From Volutella citrinella (Eukaryota > Ascomycota > Sordariomycetes > Hypocreales > Nectriaceae), in contig JAWZSP010000003.1 in the NCBI GenBank assembly GCA_034401135.1, forward strand, positions 1,364,001 through 1,428,000: a stretch of DNA of 64,000 bases, read 5' to 3'. Shown piece by piece: positions 33,485-44,785 of this stretch. The notes below the pieces were generated by a model. That model saw only the letters and a program-made list of their open reading frames with translations. It had not been told where the DNA came from and ran no database searches. A program made the position numbers and the translations under genes. The number at the start of each line of letters is the position of its first letter. Within the stretch, counting starts at the first letter, position 1.

Positions 33485-35056
33485 GGGATGGTACTTTGAT
33501 ACCCGAATACGAACCATACGGCCGCGATGCTCTGACGCACCCTGCACGCGACCAGCCTGCCAGAGCGTGAGTTGGGGTTTGTGAAGGATCTCTGGGCGGC
33601 CACGGGACTATCTGCTTTGATGATGACAAAATTGCAAGCGATTCGGGAGAGCATTGCGACTACTCGGGTCGATGTTGTGAGAAATGTCCTAATCTCCGTG
33701 TTTACGTATTTCTTCGTGATCTGTCACGCCATGGCTGAATTTCGCCGTGGCTCAACACAACAGTGATATCATTCTCATGTATACTCTCGGAACCATCGCA
33801 TATGCTTTCTTGCAAAGGGACTCAGAAGGGCAGCCGGGATTCTGATGTTGACCTCTACCTGGAGCCTTTTGATCTACCCCACGAACCAGTCAGAGCAACA
33901 TCTCGACAGCAATGTGATAAGACTCTTGTGGATGTTGTGGGGCATCCACGACTTTTCGTTGTGCTGTCAGTTGCCCGTCATAATTACCGGGTATCCTAAT
34001 CATTTTGGCTTCAGCCCTATGGCCAATGTGTATGTGTTCTCCATCCTAGCAGCCAAGAGGCGCCACATGCCCAAGGTGCCAACTAACTCGTTTGTGGTCA
34101 AAACCACTTCTGGGCAAGTTAGTAACGTGTGTGGTCCACCGATTCAGATGCGACATTGCATTACTCAACATCTCCTTGGAGGGGCGTCTTTGGCGATTGA
34201 AGCCATTACGAAAAGCTACGCTCGTGTGGTCCGCTGCACATTGTGACTGATATGTGATAAGCACCCACTAACCGCTCAACGACAACTACAGGAGCAATCT
34301 GGTGAGGACTGTAAGCTGACAAGGGTGGGCGTACCAATGAAGAGATGATGCCTCCGTGTGTGAAATTCGCAGGGATTGCTGCGGGAATGGATTGACCAAG
34401 AGGGAATGGATTGCAGTTGGCACAATGACAAGCATCGATTGCTCTCCCTTTCTCCAGCAACTCGGCAAGGCAATTCCCCTGGTCGTGAACCATCTCGTCT
34501 ACTAGTTAGTGGTCATGGCACACACATGTCAAACACAGGCCGGGTTGTTGGATGCGGGGCGGGGTTTTCTGCGCACGCTTGCCGCTGTGGCCTTGGCATG
34601 CGAACGTCTGCTCTAGGTCCCTTATGGAATGCGGGATGCTGCATCAATAACAGCAAGGTAGGCAGGGGCTCTAGAGAGAGCGGTGCTGGGCCAGTCATTA
34701 TTACGTGAGGTGGTATGGCTTCACCCTTTAGGACAGATGGCTCCCTCAGGTGCAGAGTAATAAGGGAGCGCACGCTATCAGCCCCTGCTTTTCAGGGGGC
34801 CCAAGGATGCCGCCACACTACTAAGGTACCTATATCAGGCCCTAACCTCGGCTGGCGCATTGTTTTCAGCCACGCTAGGTAGTGTGTCAGACGGCATGCA
34901 GTGAGGTCATGACCAGTTGGATCTGGATCAGCCCCTTGCGAAGAGGGATGAGGCTGACTTCGGCAGCGTGCGGCACCCATTAATTAGGAGAGACATCGTA
35001 TCCGGTCGGGAGAGCATACATCACGCATCAACTCCAGAGGCCGACATCAACGCATC
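33485..35056. other. Intergenic region, calmodulin to GH47 gene
   Basis: About 1.57 kb between two + strand genes, holding the calmodulin 3' UTR and the mannosidase promoter. A TACTAAGGTACCTATATC motif near 34818 is a short AT-rich island. No gene is supported. Confidence 0.5.
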
Positions 35057-36935
35057 ATGTCTAACCCTCGACGCGCCCGCCTCTGGCTGGTCGTCGCAGC
35101 CTTTTGGGTTCTGGGCTACTTTTATTTCAGATCCTCCTTCTCCTTCGGCTTCGGTGCCAGGGACCCCATTCACGGATGGCTCCGGCGACCTGTCCGCAAC
35201 CCCGTCAAGAAACTCAAGTCGCTGCCCTCTGGGCGCGGCAAGGTGGCCATCCCACGCATCCAGGTCGACGCGCCCGTGGAGACCGAAGAGGCCAAGAAAC
35301 TGCGCCTCGAGCGCCAGGCCGCTGTCAAGGCAAGCTTCGTACATAGCTGGAATGGATATACCCAGTACGCCTGGCTGCACGATGAGGTGACACCTCTCAC
35401 CGGCAAGTTCAAAGATCCTTTCGGCGGCTGGGCGGCGACCCTGGTTGATGCGCTCGACACTTTGTGGATCATGGACATGAAGGATGAGTTTTCACGCGCC
35501 GTAGCGGCAGCTGCCGCACTCGATTTCACGAGAAGCCCACAGCCGTCCATCAACGTGTTCGAGACCACCATCCGGTACCTGGGAGGTTTCCTGGGCGCCT
35601 ACGAGGTGAGCGGCAGGGACTCGCCCGCTCTGCTGGCCAAGGCGACTGAGGTGGGCGAGTTTCTCATGCGAGCCTTTGACACTCCCAACCACATGCCTGT
35701 GACTCGGTGGGACTGGAGGAGGTAAGTCTCTCCATTCGGCGAGTGGATCAAATTGAACGAACAGCTGCTCATTCTCTGCTCATAGCTATGCAACTGGCAA
35801 GCCGCAGTCGGCCCAGCGAGATGCGCTCGTGTCCGAGCTGGGCTCACTCAGTCTGGAGTTCACGAAGCTATCTCAATTGACCGGAGACGCGTCATACTAT
35901 GATGCCATCCAGCGCGTTGCCGACGAGTTCGAGAAGACTCAGCTCAACAGCCGTCTTCCCGGCATGTGGCCAGTGACGGTAGATGCCTACACTCCGGCCT
36001 TCCACGCAGGCACGGATTTCACGCTCGGCGGCATGTCAGACTCCCTTTACGAGTATTTGCCAAAGCAGTACTTGCTTCTAGGTGGCAAGCTGGAGCAGCC
36101 GCGCACTCTGTATGAAAATTTCATCCCCGTCGCCAAGAAGAACCTGTTCTGGAGGGCCATGACCCCCTGGAAGAGCCCCATCATCATTCCGGGCGACGTC
36201 AAGATTACAGATCTCCCGGGAGAGAAGCCCAAGTTCATTACCAGCTTCCGAGGGCAGCATTTGACATGTTTCGCGGGAGGCATGGTTGGTGTGGCCAGTC
36301 GTATCTTTGAGCGCCCCGAGGATTTGGAGATTGCCCGACAGCTCACCGAAGGATGCGTCTGGGCGTACAGCGCAACCAAATCCGGCCTTGGTCCAGAGAT
36401 CTTCAACTTTGTACCCTGCGGTGGCCTGGAAAGCACCAATACCGAAGCTTGCAAATGGAACGAAGAGAAATGGCTCACGGCCGTTGAAGAGCAGCATGCA
36501 TCCGACTTCCAGCCCCCGAAGGACCTGGGGAGCTCACAGGGCTGGAAAAAGCCCTCGGTTCAAGATGTTGTGACCCGTGAGGCTCTGCCCCAAGGAATGA
36601 CCGACGTCAGTGACAGACGGTACATTCTTAGACCAGAGGCTATCGAATCCATATTCATCATGTACAGACTGACGGGAGACGCAACATGGATGGACAAGGC
36701 CTGGGAGATGTTTTTGCGAATTGACAAGATGACGCGGACAGAAATTGCGTCGTCAGCCGTCAACGATGTCACCAAGGACAAGCCAATCATGATGGACAGC
36801 ATGGAGAGCTTCTGGCTTGCAGAGACGCTCAAGTACTTCTACCTCATCTTCAGCGACTTTGAGTTGCTCAGTCTGGACGAGTGGGTGTTGAACACAGAGG
36901 CACACCCGTTGAAGCGTCCAGACGCTGGCAAGTGA
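35057..36935 (+). CDS. Class I alpha-1,2-mannosidase (GH47)
   Basis: Two exons (35057-35721, 35786-36935), joined across a 64-nt GTAAGT...ATAG intron, give 604 aa. A short basic cytosolic tail (MSNPRRAR) precedes a membrane anchor at about residues 9-24 (LWLVVAAFWVLGYFYF), so this is a type II membrane protein of the ER or Golgi. GH47 landmarks are clear: FGGWAATLVDALDTLWIM, then LGGMSDSLYEYLPKQYLLLG, then ILRPEAIESIFIMYRLTGD carrying a catalytic acid, then DSMESFWLAETLKYFYLIFS, and the Ca-coordinating Thr in VLNTEAHPL. It trims alpha-1,2-linked mannose from N-glycans. Whether it is the ER (Mns1) or a Golgi form cannot be settled from the sequence alone. Confidence 0.95.
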
Positions 36936-37769
36936 TCGGCCGTGAACGAGATTGCGCTGAGTGGAAATGATAAAAAAAAGAACGACTGGCCTTTGCTGGG
37001 AATGTTGCGATACCCACCACGAAAGGAAAACGGGAGGTGCAGGATGCTTTTTCTTGTAATATGGACCAGGTTGATATACTCGATGGTTAATGTGTATAAT
37101 AGTCAGTGGTAGCTATGGGGTCTTTTCTTGGGCCTCTGTGTTCTTTCTTAATACCAGGTTGCCGAAATGTAGTTGAATCTCTTCGACACAAGAGATGAAG
37201 ATCCTCCCCTTTACCTTTTGAATTACAACCCAATTTTGTGATGATGGCCAGTTACGATTACCTGCACACAATGATCCATCACATTGAGGCGCCACTCCAG
37301 CCTTACGCTTGCCGCGCTCTCACGAGGCAGTCGCTGCTGGGTGCGGGCCGTTGCTTTTTCCGAACGTGGGAGGAGTGGTTCAATGGCGGTACGCTCAGGC
37401 CAGGTTTCAGTCGGGCAGCTCAGGCTCGTGGTGGTACCTCTCCAGTGAGTAGCGCCTGGTGCTTGACTGGCTACCACCCCCCCAATGCCCCACGTCTGAA
37501 AGGTGTCCGTCGTGCTGCACACCGTCAGCGAACCGTGGTCGGCGCAACCCGAGTTTAAACAGCTGCCTTGATTAGGAGACGGGCAAAAGACCCTCGCCCG
37601 CCGCCAAGCAGAACCTCCCATCCCTCCGTCATTATCACGGCCTTATAGCCTGTCCATCGACGACTTCATTCGAGCTTTCTGGCGACCTGCTGGCCCGCCC
37701 ATCACCGTTTCGACAGCCCCTGGATAACTCTCGACGAGGCGGCCCAGTCGCCGGGTCGTCCACCGCAAG
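36936..37769. other. Intergenic region, GH47 to AP-1 gamma
   Basis: About 830 bp between two + strand genes: mannosidase 3' UTR, then the gamma-adaptin promoter and leader. No other feature is recognised. Confidence 0.5.
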
Positions 37770-40552
37770 ATGAGTTCCCGTACGCTGCTCTCTTCCGACG
37801 CTTTGCAGCCTCAGCGAGCTTGGAGCTGATTCTCTCGGTGCATTAGTCAAACAATTCATCCGCAATGTCCGCGCGGCCAAAACGATTGCCGACGAGCGAG
37901 CCGTCATCCAAAAGGAGAGCGCAGCTATCCGTGCTAGCTTCAGGGAGGATGTCCATGATCACAACATCCGGTGGGTGGCTACAACGCATTTCAACTCCGG
38001 CGTAGAAAGCTTGCGGAGCTTTAACCCGCGCGTGTTGTCTGTCAACTAACATAGTCGTATCAGACGAAACAATGTCGCCAAGCTGCTCTACCTCTTCACG
38101 CTGGGAGAGCGAACACACTTTGGACAGATCGAGTGTCTGAAGTTGCTGGCGTCTCCCCGCTTCGCTGATAAGCGCCTCGGACACTTGGCCACCAGTCTTC
38201 TACTTGATGAGAATCAGGAAGTGTTGACCCTGGTGACCAACTCGCTCAAGAAGTAGGGACCGCCCGCCCCGTTGCTGTCTGTATGCGTTGTCCGCTAACA
38301 CACCTGCTCCCATGATAGTGACCTTGGACACCCTAACCAGTACGTTGTGGGCCTTGCGCTGTGCACGCTTGGAAACATTGCATCGATTGAAATGTCCCGA
38401 GATCTGTTTCCCGAGATCGAGAACCTCATCGCCACTTCCAACCCCTACATTCGACGAAAGGCCGCCCTTTGCGCCATGCGCATATGTCGCAAGGTTCCCG
38501 ATCTTCAAGAGCATTTCGTTGAAAAGGCCACGCAGCTCCTCAGCGACAGGAACCATGGCGTTTTGCTTTGCGGCCTGACGTTTGTCACCAGCTTGTGCGA
38601 AGCCGACGAGGAGGAGGGTGGTGAGGAAGGGATTGTCGAAAAGTTCCGCCAGTTTGTACCCGGGCTGGTTAGGACGCTCAAGGGTCTCGCAACGTCCGGA
38701 TACGCCCCCGAGCACGATGTTACCGGAATTACCGATCCATTCTTGCAAGTCAAGATTCTGCATCTGCTTCGCGTCCTTGCTGTCGGGGATTCGGAGACAA
38801 GCGAGCAGATCAACGATATCCTGGCGCAGGTTGCCACTAATACGGAGTCGTCCAAGAATGTCGGTAACTCCATCCTATACGAGGCTGTTCGTACAATTCT
38901 GGATATTGAGGCGGACTCGGGCTTGCGAGTTCTTGGCGTCAACATTTTGGGCAAATTCCTTACCAACCGCGACAACAACATTCGATACGTCGCTCTCAAC
39001 ACTCTCATCAAGGTCGTAGCCATTGAACCCAACGCGGTGCAAAGGCATCGGAACACAATCCTGGAGTGTCTGAGAGATCCCGACATCAGTATCCGACGGC
39101 GTGCGCTGGACCTCAGCTTCACTCTTATCAACGAGAGCACCGTTCGTGTGCTCATCCGCGAACTGCTGGCTTTCTTGGAGGTCGCCGACAACGAATTCAA
39201 GCCCACGATGACGAGTCAAATCGGCATCGCTGCTGACAAGTTTGCGCCCAACAAACGGTGGCATTTCGACACCATGCTGCGTGTGCTGTCGCTGGCAGGC
39301 AATTATGTCAAGGAACAGATCCTGTCATCATTTGTCCGACTTGTTGCCACTACCCCCGAGCTCCAGACGTACGCCGTGCAGAAGCTTTACACCAACCTGA
39401 AGAAGGACATCACTCAAGAGAGTTTGACGCAGGCGGGAGCATGGTGCATTGGCGAGTATGCCGATGTCCTGCTCAAGGGCGGGCAGTACGAGGAGGAAGA
39501 TCTTGTACAAGAAGTCAAGGAGAGCGAGGTGATTGATCTATTCTCCCTCATTCTGAACAGCAGTTACGCCAACCAAGTGTCGACGGAGTACATCATTACC
39601 GGTCTGATGAAGCTGACCACCCGGTTCACCGACGCGGCCCAGGTTGAGCGAGTGCGAAGACTTCTCCAGCAGCACCAGTCCAGCCTCGACGTCGAGGTGC
39701 AGCAGCGAGCAGTAGAGTACTGCAATCTGTTCTCGTTTGACCAGGTCCGGAGAGGTGTGCTGGAGGCTATGCCCGTGCCTCAAATCAAGGAGGAATCCCG
39801 GGTGCTCGGCGCTGCACCCGCCAAGAAGAAGGCGGCCAACAGGAAGTCGAGAGTTGTCAAGCCTACTGAGCAAGATCTTCTTGACATTATGGACTCTGCC
39901 CCCGTCACTGCACCTTCCAACGGCCCCCAGAATACCAACGCGGATCTGCTCGCGGATATCCTAGGCGGCACTTCGTCTCCCGCTCCCACGTCCACGTCGC
40001 CACAGCCCCAGCAATCCAATGCGTCCTCCATTATGGACCTTTTCGGCCCCGGAGCCTCTTCGTCAACCACGTCTCCGGCCCCGACGTCCTCCTCCGGCAT
40101 GGACCTCATGTCATCAATGTCGACACCACAGCCTCAAACCCCGGCTGCCCCTGCTGGCATTCCTTGCTATGATGCCAACGACCTCAACCTTACATTCCAA
40201 ATCCAGCGCAACGCGGAGGGTATGATTCAAGCTACGGCCAGATTCCGCAACACTTCGGCGACAGCGACTCTTACGGATGTGGGACTGCAGGCCGCCGTAC
40301 CCAAGTCTCAGAAGCTGCAGCTGTTGAGCATCTCGTCATCCGACCTGGCACCAGGAGCCGAGGCTACCCAGATGATGAGAGTGTCTGGGGCCAAGGGGGT
40401 AAGTTCATCTGTTGTTTTCTGCGGCCATTCCCACCCCGAGTTATTGCTAACGTTGCTTTGTATAGCCTTTGCGTCTGCGACTCAGGATCGGGTTCACGCA
40501 CCCGAACTCTGGACCGGTAATGGACCAGGTTAACTGGACGGAGCCTTCGTAA
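37770..40552 (+). CDS. AP-1 complex subunit gamma (gamma-adaptin)
   Basis: Five exons: 37770-37779, 37847-37970, 38064-38252, 38319-40398 and 40466-40552, giving 829 aa. Exon 1 has only ten nucleotides (MSS plus one base) and joins to [19 protein letters not shown]. The N-terminal ~590 residues form the adaptin trunk of helical repeats ([19 protein letters not shown] and [20 protein letters not shown] are diagnostic). A Ser/Pro/Thr-rich hinge includes a clathrin-box-like LLDIMD and a DLFGPG. The C-terminal ~120 residues are the gamma-ear ([19 protein letters not shown]), ending in [12 protein letters not shown]. It recruits clathrin at the TGN and endosomes. The ear is completed only by the last 29-codon exon. 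Confidence 0.97.
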
Positions 40553-41116
40553 TATAATGGGCATACTTGGAAAGGAGCGTGGATGGTGATTCTCGTGGAG
40601 GGGGACCTCAACCATGGAGAGACCACAGCACAAAGTGCCCAATTAGTTGGGCCTGATGAAAATAAATCCCCTTTACTTGTATCTTTGCCTCACTCAGGCC
40701 AGACGGTAGCATTGCATAGGCCGAATTGTATTGACTTGCTCTGCTAAGCTCTGCCATGATGGAGATGCTCGCGTAATGTCGCCCAGTGCCATTTAAAACC
40801 TTTTTCATATCTGTGTAGCACTGTATGTGATTTCCGCTGAGTACTGTATTATTCGGGGTTGGTTCTTGTCCGGTCTTAGTAACTGGAGGTTGCGCGGATG
40901 GATGTTCTGTTCCTGACCCCCACGCCTCACCACCAACTAACTGCCCGTCACCCGTTACCAATGGCGTCTTCTTGTGTGGGTGGATTTTTGTCTCAAACAA
41001 AGCACATCCGGCCGTCCCTCGAGGCAGATAGATGTAGCTGCCCAACATCCCGCTCTGATATTTGCGAGAAAACGACCGACACCGCTCTCCAGACCTGCAT
41101 AGATATCCGATCGAGC
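40553..41116. other. Intergenic region, AP-1 gamma to OXNAD gene
   Basis: About 560 bp with the gamma-adaptin 3' end and the promoter of the next + strand gene. The frame of the next gene stays open upstream to 40898, but the upstream residues have no family support. Confidence 0.5.
40661..40666 (+). terminator. Polyadenylation signal AATAAA after AP-1 gamma
   Basis: A canonical AATAAA hexamer about 110 nt past the gamma-adaptin stop. Fungal poly(A) signals are loose, so this is only a plausible site. Confidence 0.4.
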
Positions 41117-42131
41117 ATGTCATCAGAGCGTACCGGCCACCTCGAGCGGACGGCTCAAGAGCCGCGCCACGAGGCGAGTGGTCCCCTCCGCTGATAGTAC
41201 ACGTGCTTATGAAACAAGTGCAAGGCTGATGGATGGGGTTCTAGGGCCTCCACGATGTAACGCTCAGCCGGATAGAGCAGGTCAACGAGCGAGTGCGGCT
41301 CCTCCGCCTCGAACTCGCGGGCCCGGTCACGGTATGTACTACATCAGACGGAAGAGTCCTCTGTTCGCTCACCATTCTTGACGCACATGGCAGTTCCTCC
41401 CTGGTCAGTGGCTCGACACATATGTCCCAGGCGTGCCCAAAGCAGGTGGCTTCACAATCACATCGGCGCCATCGGCCGCTGCCTCGAACGGTCAGGTCTC
41501 AGCGGGCGACGGTGCAGCACGAGGGCCGTACTTTGAGCTGGCCGTGCAGGAGTCGCCGGAGAATGAGCCTGCGGCATGGCTCTGGAGACCGGCTGGCGAG
41601 ATCCTGGGCTCACGGCTGCGGGTTCGCGTCGGCGGTAGCTTCGTCTATCCCCCGGCAGACCTGCCGTCGCCACGACGAGTCGTCTTCGTGGCTGGCGGCG
41701 TGGGCGTCAACCCGCTCATGAGTATGATGACCTACATGTCAGAGCGGCAGTTTCCGGGGCGCGTCGAGGTTCTGTATGCGACCAAGATGCCCTCCTCGGG
41801 GCGCTTGGCCGAAGTCGTCTTCCTGGAGCGCATCGCTGGCATGTTTGGCGAGGGCAAGCTGCGGGGGACGCTGCGGCTCTTTGCTACCGGCGCTACTGGT
41901 CCATCGGGGGCGGATGGCGGCGGAATGCCAATGCAAGGGCTGAGCGAAGTGAGGGTAGGACGCCTAGGCACCGCTGATATTGAGGAGGCCGTAGGCACTG
42001 GTGACCGAGACGCAACGGTTGTGTACGTGTGCGGCCCGCAGACGATGACCGACGAGCTAGTTGATGCCCTCACCTCCAAGGACGGGGCAGGACTGGCTCC
42101 TCGCCAAGTTTTGTCAGAGAAGTGGTGGTAG
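41117..42131 (+). CDS. OXNAD1-type FAD/NAD(P)-binding oxidoreductase
   Basis: Three exons (41117-41173, 41245-41331, 41394-42131) give 293 aa. Exon 1 (MSSERTGHLERTAQEPRHE) joins exon 2 (GLHDVTLSRIEQVNERVRLL) only if intron 1 uses a GC donor, GAG|GCGAGT, a good match to the GC-AG consensus. Intron 2 starts GTATGT and joins to FLPGQWLDTYVPGVPKAGGF. The FAD-binding barrel occupies about residues 20-135, with GGFTITSAPS binding the flavin. The NAD(P)-binding fold follows, with FVAGGVGVNPLMSM as pyrophosphate loop and VYVCGPQTM near the end. This is the ferredoxin-reductase-like fold of OXNAD1, a poorly characterised, often mitochondrial protein. No obvious presequence is seen. The substrate is unknown. 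Confidence 0.88.
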
Positions 42132-42361
42132 ACTGGGTTGAGAGATGGCACATCAAGCGAATGCCCTCATGACACACAACAGCCACGCCGGGGGCCCCTG
42201 GCAGGTCTACTGGCAGGTGTTATGGGCAACAAAATACGCCAGAGAGCATGGAGATGTATAGAGATATATTATGACTATTCGCCATATTTTTGCTTTGCGC
42301 CGTGGTATCGTATCATCAAAAGAACTCGCACTACCATAGAAGTGCCCGTGGTTGCTCAATG

Positions 42362-42384
42362 CCCCCCCCCCCTTTTTTTTTTTG
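42362..42384. repeat. C11-T12 homopolymer junction
   Basis: Eleven C directly followed by twelve T on + (A12G11 on the minus strand) between two converging genes. It falls 26-48 nt after the NCBP3-like stop on the minus strand, so it would be in that 3' UTR. Run lengths are vulnerable to sequencing error. Confidence 0.9.
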
Positions 42385-42409
42385 AGGACCCAGGACCCAA
42401 TACTTGCTT

Positions 42410-43708
42410 TCATGAGAAGAGATCTTCAGCCTTCTGCCTCTGCTTCGACCGCCCTCCGACAAACAGCTCCTTGCCGGAGTTACTGCCCCCCAGCTTGTTC
42501 GGAAATAGCTCTCGTGCATTCGCTGCCGCTCCTTTAATCGAGAAGCCGGCACCGTCACCTTGCTGCTGGGCCATGCCGCGGATGTTAAACGAGCCACCAC
42601 CAGCACTCTGGCCATCCGGCAGGGCGGCGACCTTGGGCCGATCCTCTTCCCTCAGATGGGCCGACCCAATATCTCGCTCCAGTTGATCCAACAGCCCTCC
42701 ACGGGCGCTCGACGTGCCCTTGGTAGGAAATAGCTCCTTTTTGGTGTTGTCGGAGCTGATGCGTTCCCTGAGTGACCGGGCCCTTGTCCGGTTACCGGAG
42801 GAGCTGGCAAGGCGCCCGGCCATGAGATCGTCGTCGTTGTCGTCAATGTCCCGCATAGGCGACGCTGATCTGCCGCGCGTTGCTTTACGTCCGGCGAAGA
42901 GCTCCTTACCCTTGTTCTCTTCCGCATAGGAACGCCGGGCGTCTCTATCATCGTCGTCACGGTCGGAATACCGTCCCGGGCGTGCGGGACGGGGCGCATC
43001 ATCGTACATGCTCGCCTCAAACGTTTCCACCTCATCCTCCGAGTCTCGGCGCCGACGGCCACCATTCCGGCGATAGTCGCCACCATCCCGGTCGCGGTAC
43101 CGAGATCTATTCTCGTGCTGCTGGCGACGGCGCGTCTCCGGGTCATGCTCGGGGTGGAGTAGGTAGTATCGGCTACGCAGCGCCGCGCCGGCCTGCTTCT
43201 TGTCGCTTGCCACTGCGAACCGCAGTTGCAGAGACAGCTCTGGCTTACCATCGACGGGTTTTGCGGGTAGGGTCTCGCCTACGGCAAGGGCGGTGGCGTC
43301 GGCGACGGGGACGGAGCTCAGCGCAACGAGCGCATCGCGAGCGCTTGGCTCAGAAGCAAAGACGAGGTTGGCTGAGGTGTCGTCAATCCATTCGACCCTT
43401 TCGACAGCTCCGTAATAAGCTTTGACGTAGGCCTTGATATCGCTTGTGTGGAGGCTGTCAACGCCGCGGATGTGGACTTTGGAAGGCACGAGAATAGTAG
43501 ATTCATCGGCGTTGGGCTCGTCGTCAGCAACCTCTCCAGGCTCGTCGGGCTCGTCGGGTTGCTGCAAGGCGCGTCACATGTCAGCTATAGGATGCTTCGA
43601 GAAGGGCAATTGGCATCATACCAGGATGTCATCACGAGCGGTGTCGGCGATATGCAAATCATCCTGGGCCGTATCGACGGCATCGTCCATCTCGATATCC
43701 AGATCCAT
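42410..43708 (-). CDS. NCBP3-like cap-binding / RNA-binding protein
   Basis: Two exons (43708-43622 and 43561-42410) separated by a 60-nt GTATGA...TTGCAG intron give 412 aa. The acidic N-terminus (MDLDIEMDDAVDTAQDDLHI) leads into an unusual RRM at about residues 50-115. Its VEWIDDTSANLVF segment (WIDD at 87-90) matches the WLDD-type motif of nuclear cap-binding protein 3 (human C17orf85). RS/RD-rich stretches follow (ENRSRYRDRDGGDYRRNGG). The disordered tail holds four copies of an ELF motif at about 248, 304, 379 and 393, and a variant EDLFS at the C-terminus. NCBP3 binds the m7G cap and joins mRNA-export complexes. The assignment rests on the RRM motif and architecture. It converges with the OXNAD gene. 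Confidence 0.8.
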
Positions 43709-44785
43709 GATGGCACGCGAGGAGGATTCGAGGAATTAAGGAAGGGGGGGAGAAGTTGGGGCAATTAACAGTTGGTTAAAAGAACAGGCAATGGGTTAGG
43801 TCGGCCGTATACAGAAGGATTGAATCCTCGAAAACCAGGAGGAGATGCGACGGAACTGGCCGGCGGCTGACGGAGGGATGGTGTTCTGTCGGGTCGGGAT
43901 GCGTGGAGAAGGCTGAGCAGATGAGGCTGATGCAGAGCGAGCTTTCAGCCAGGTGTGGCTAACGAGGCGCTAGGACGGAACGAATTTCAGCGGGGCCCAG
44001 GTCAGGCACATCTTTGGCCCCACAGATCAACGTTGCCTCTCGTGCCTCAAAGTCTAACTGGTTTTCTTTCGTCTGACATATGCAACGGCAGTAGAATGTG
44101 TTAGTTGACTTCGATGGCCGAATTTTTGAGCGAGCGAGGAAGAAGACGGTGGGAACTACGCTGCCAAGAAATGAATGCTCACGGCTTTCCTCCTTCCTCC
44201 TCTTGACCTACGGCTTGTTGCAGGGTGCAATCGGCTGCTTGAAGGTCGTGCGTGAATCACTTTCGAACCGTTGCGTACTCAACACACTCAAAAACAAGTT
44301 GCGAAGAAAAATCAAGGAGTTGTCTTGCTGTAGCTAACGCTAAAAAAACTACATAGCAAGAGCTCCCGGGGTATAGGTGTTCTCGTTCCGCTCCCCAACG
44401 TCTATGCCTCTATGTCTTTAGTTTATCGTGATTACCCAAAAGAGAAAAACAAAAACAGCTCCAGCTGGTGTGGTCGTCAGTTTGGCTTGCATCCAACGTC
44501 TGGTGTGCCCGTGATTCTAACGCGCACACTTCCGGTTTGAACGCCAATTGCACACCCCGTGCTATTCGTAGATTCTGTCCGTTGGCGCACCGAAATTCCA
44601 GCCTTCCATTGGAAAAACAACAGGGCAGTCAAATCCGGACTGCGAAGGCCATTTTCCCTTCCAAGTGAATAATCCCATACGCCCAGTTCATGTTGTCCGA
44701 AATAAATAAATCTGAAACACCAGGCTCCGTGCTGAGGAGGACTGGCGTTTGTGGTGTTGTAGCGGCAGAGTCGAGGTACCTCCCT
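43709..44785. other. Intergenic region upstream of NCBP3-like gene
   Basis: About 1.1 kb between the NCBP3-like start and the stop of the unknown minus-strand gene. No coding frame is convincing. An AATAAATAAAT tract near 44701 is simple AT-rich sequence. Confidence 0.5.

Noticed and set aside
40898..41116. Upstream extension of the OXNAD-type gene to 40898
   Set aside because: The extra 73 residues have no family support, while the ATG at 41117 gives the expected short N-terminus. A presequence role cannot be wholly excluded.
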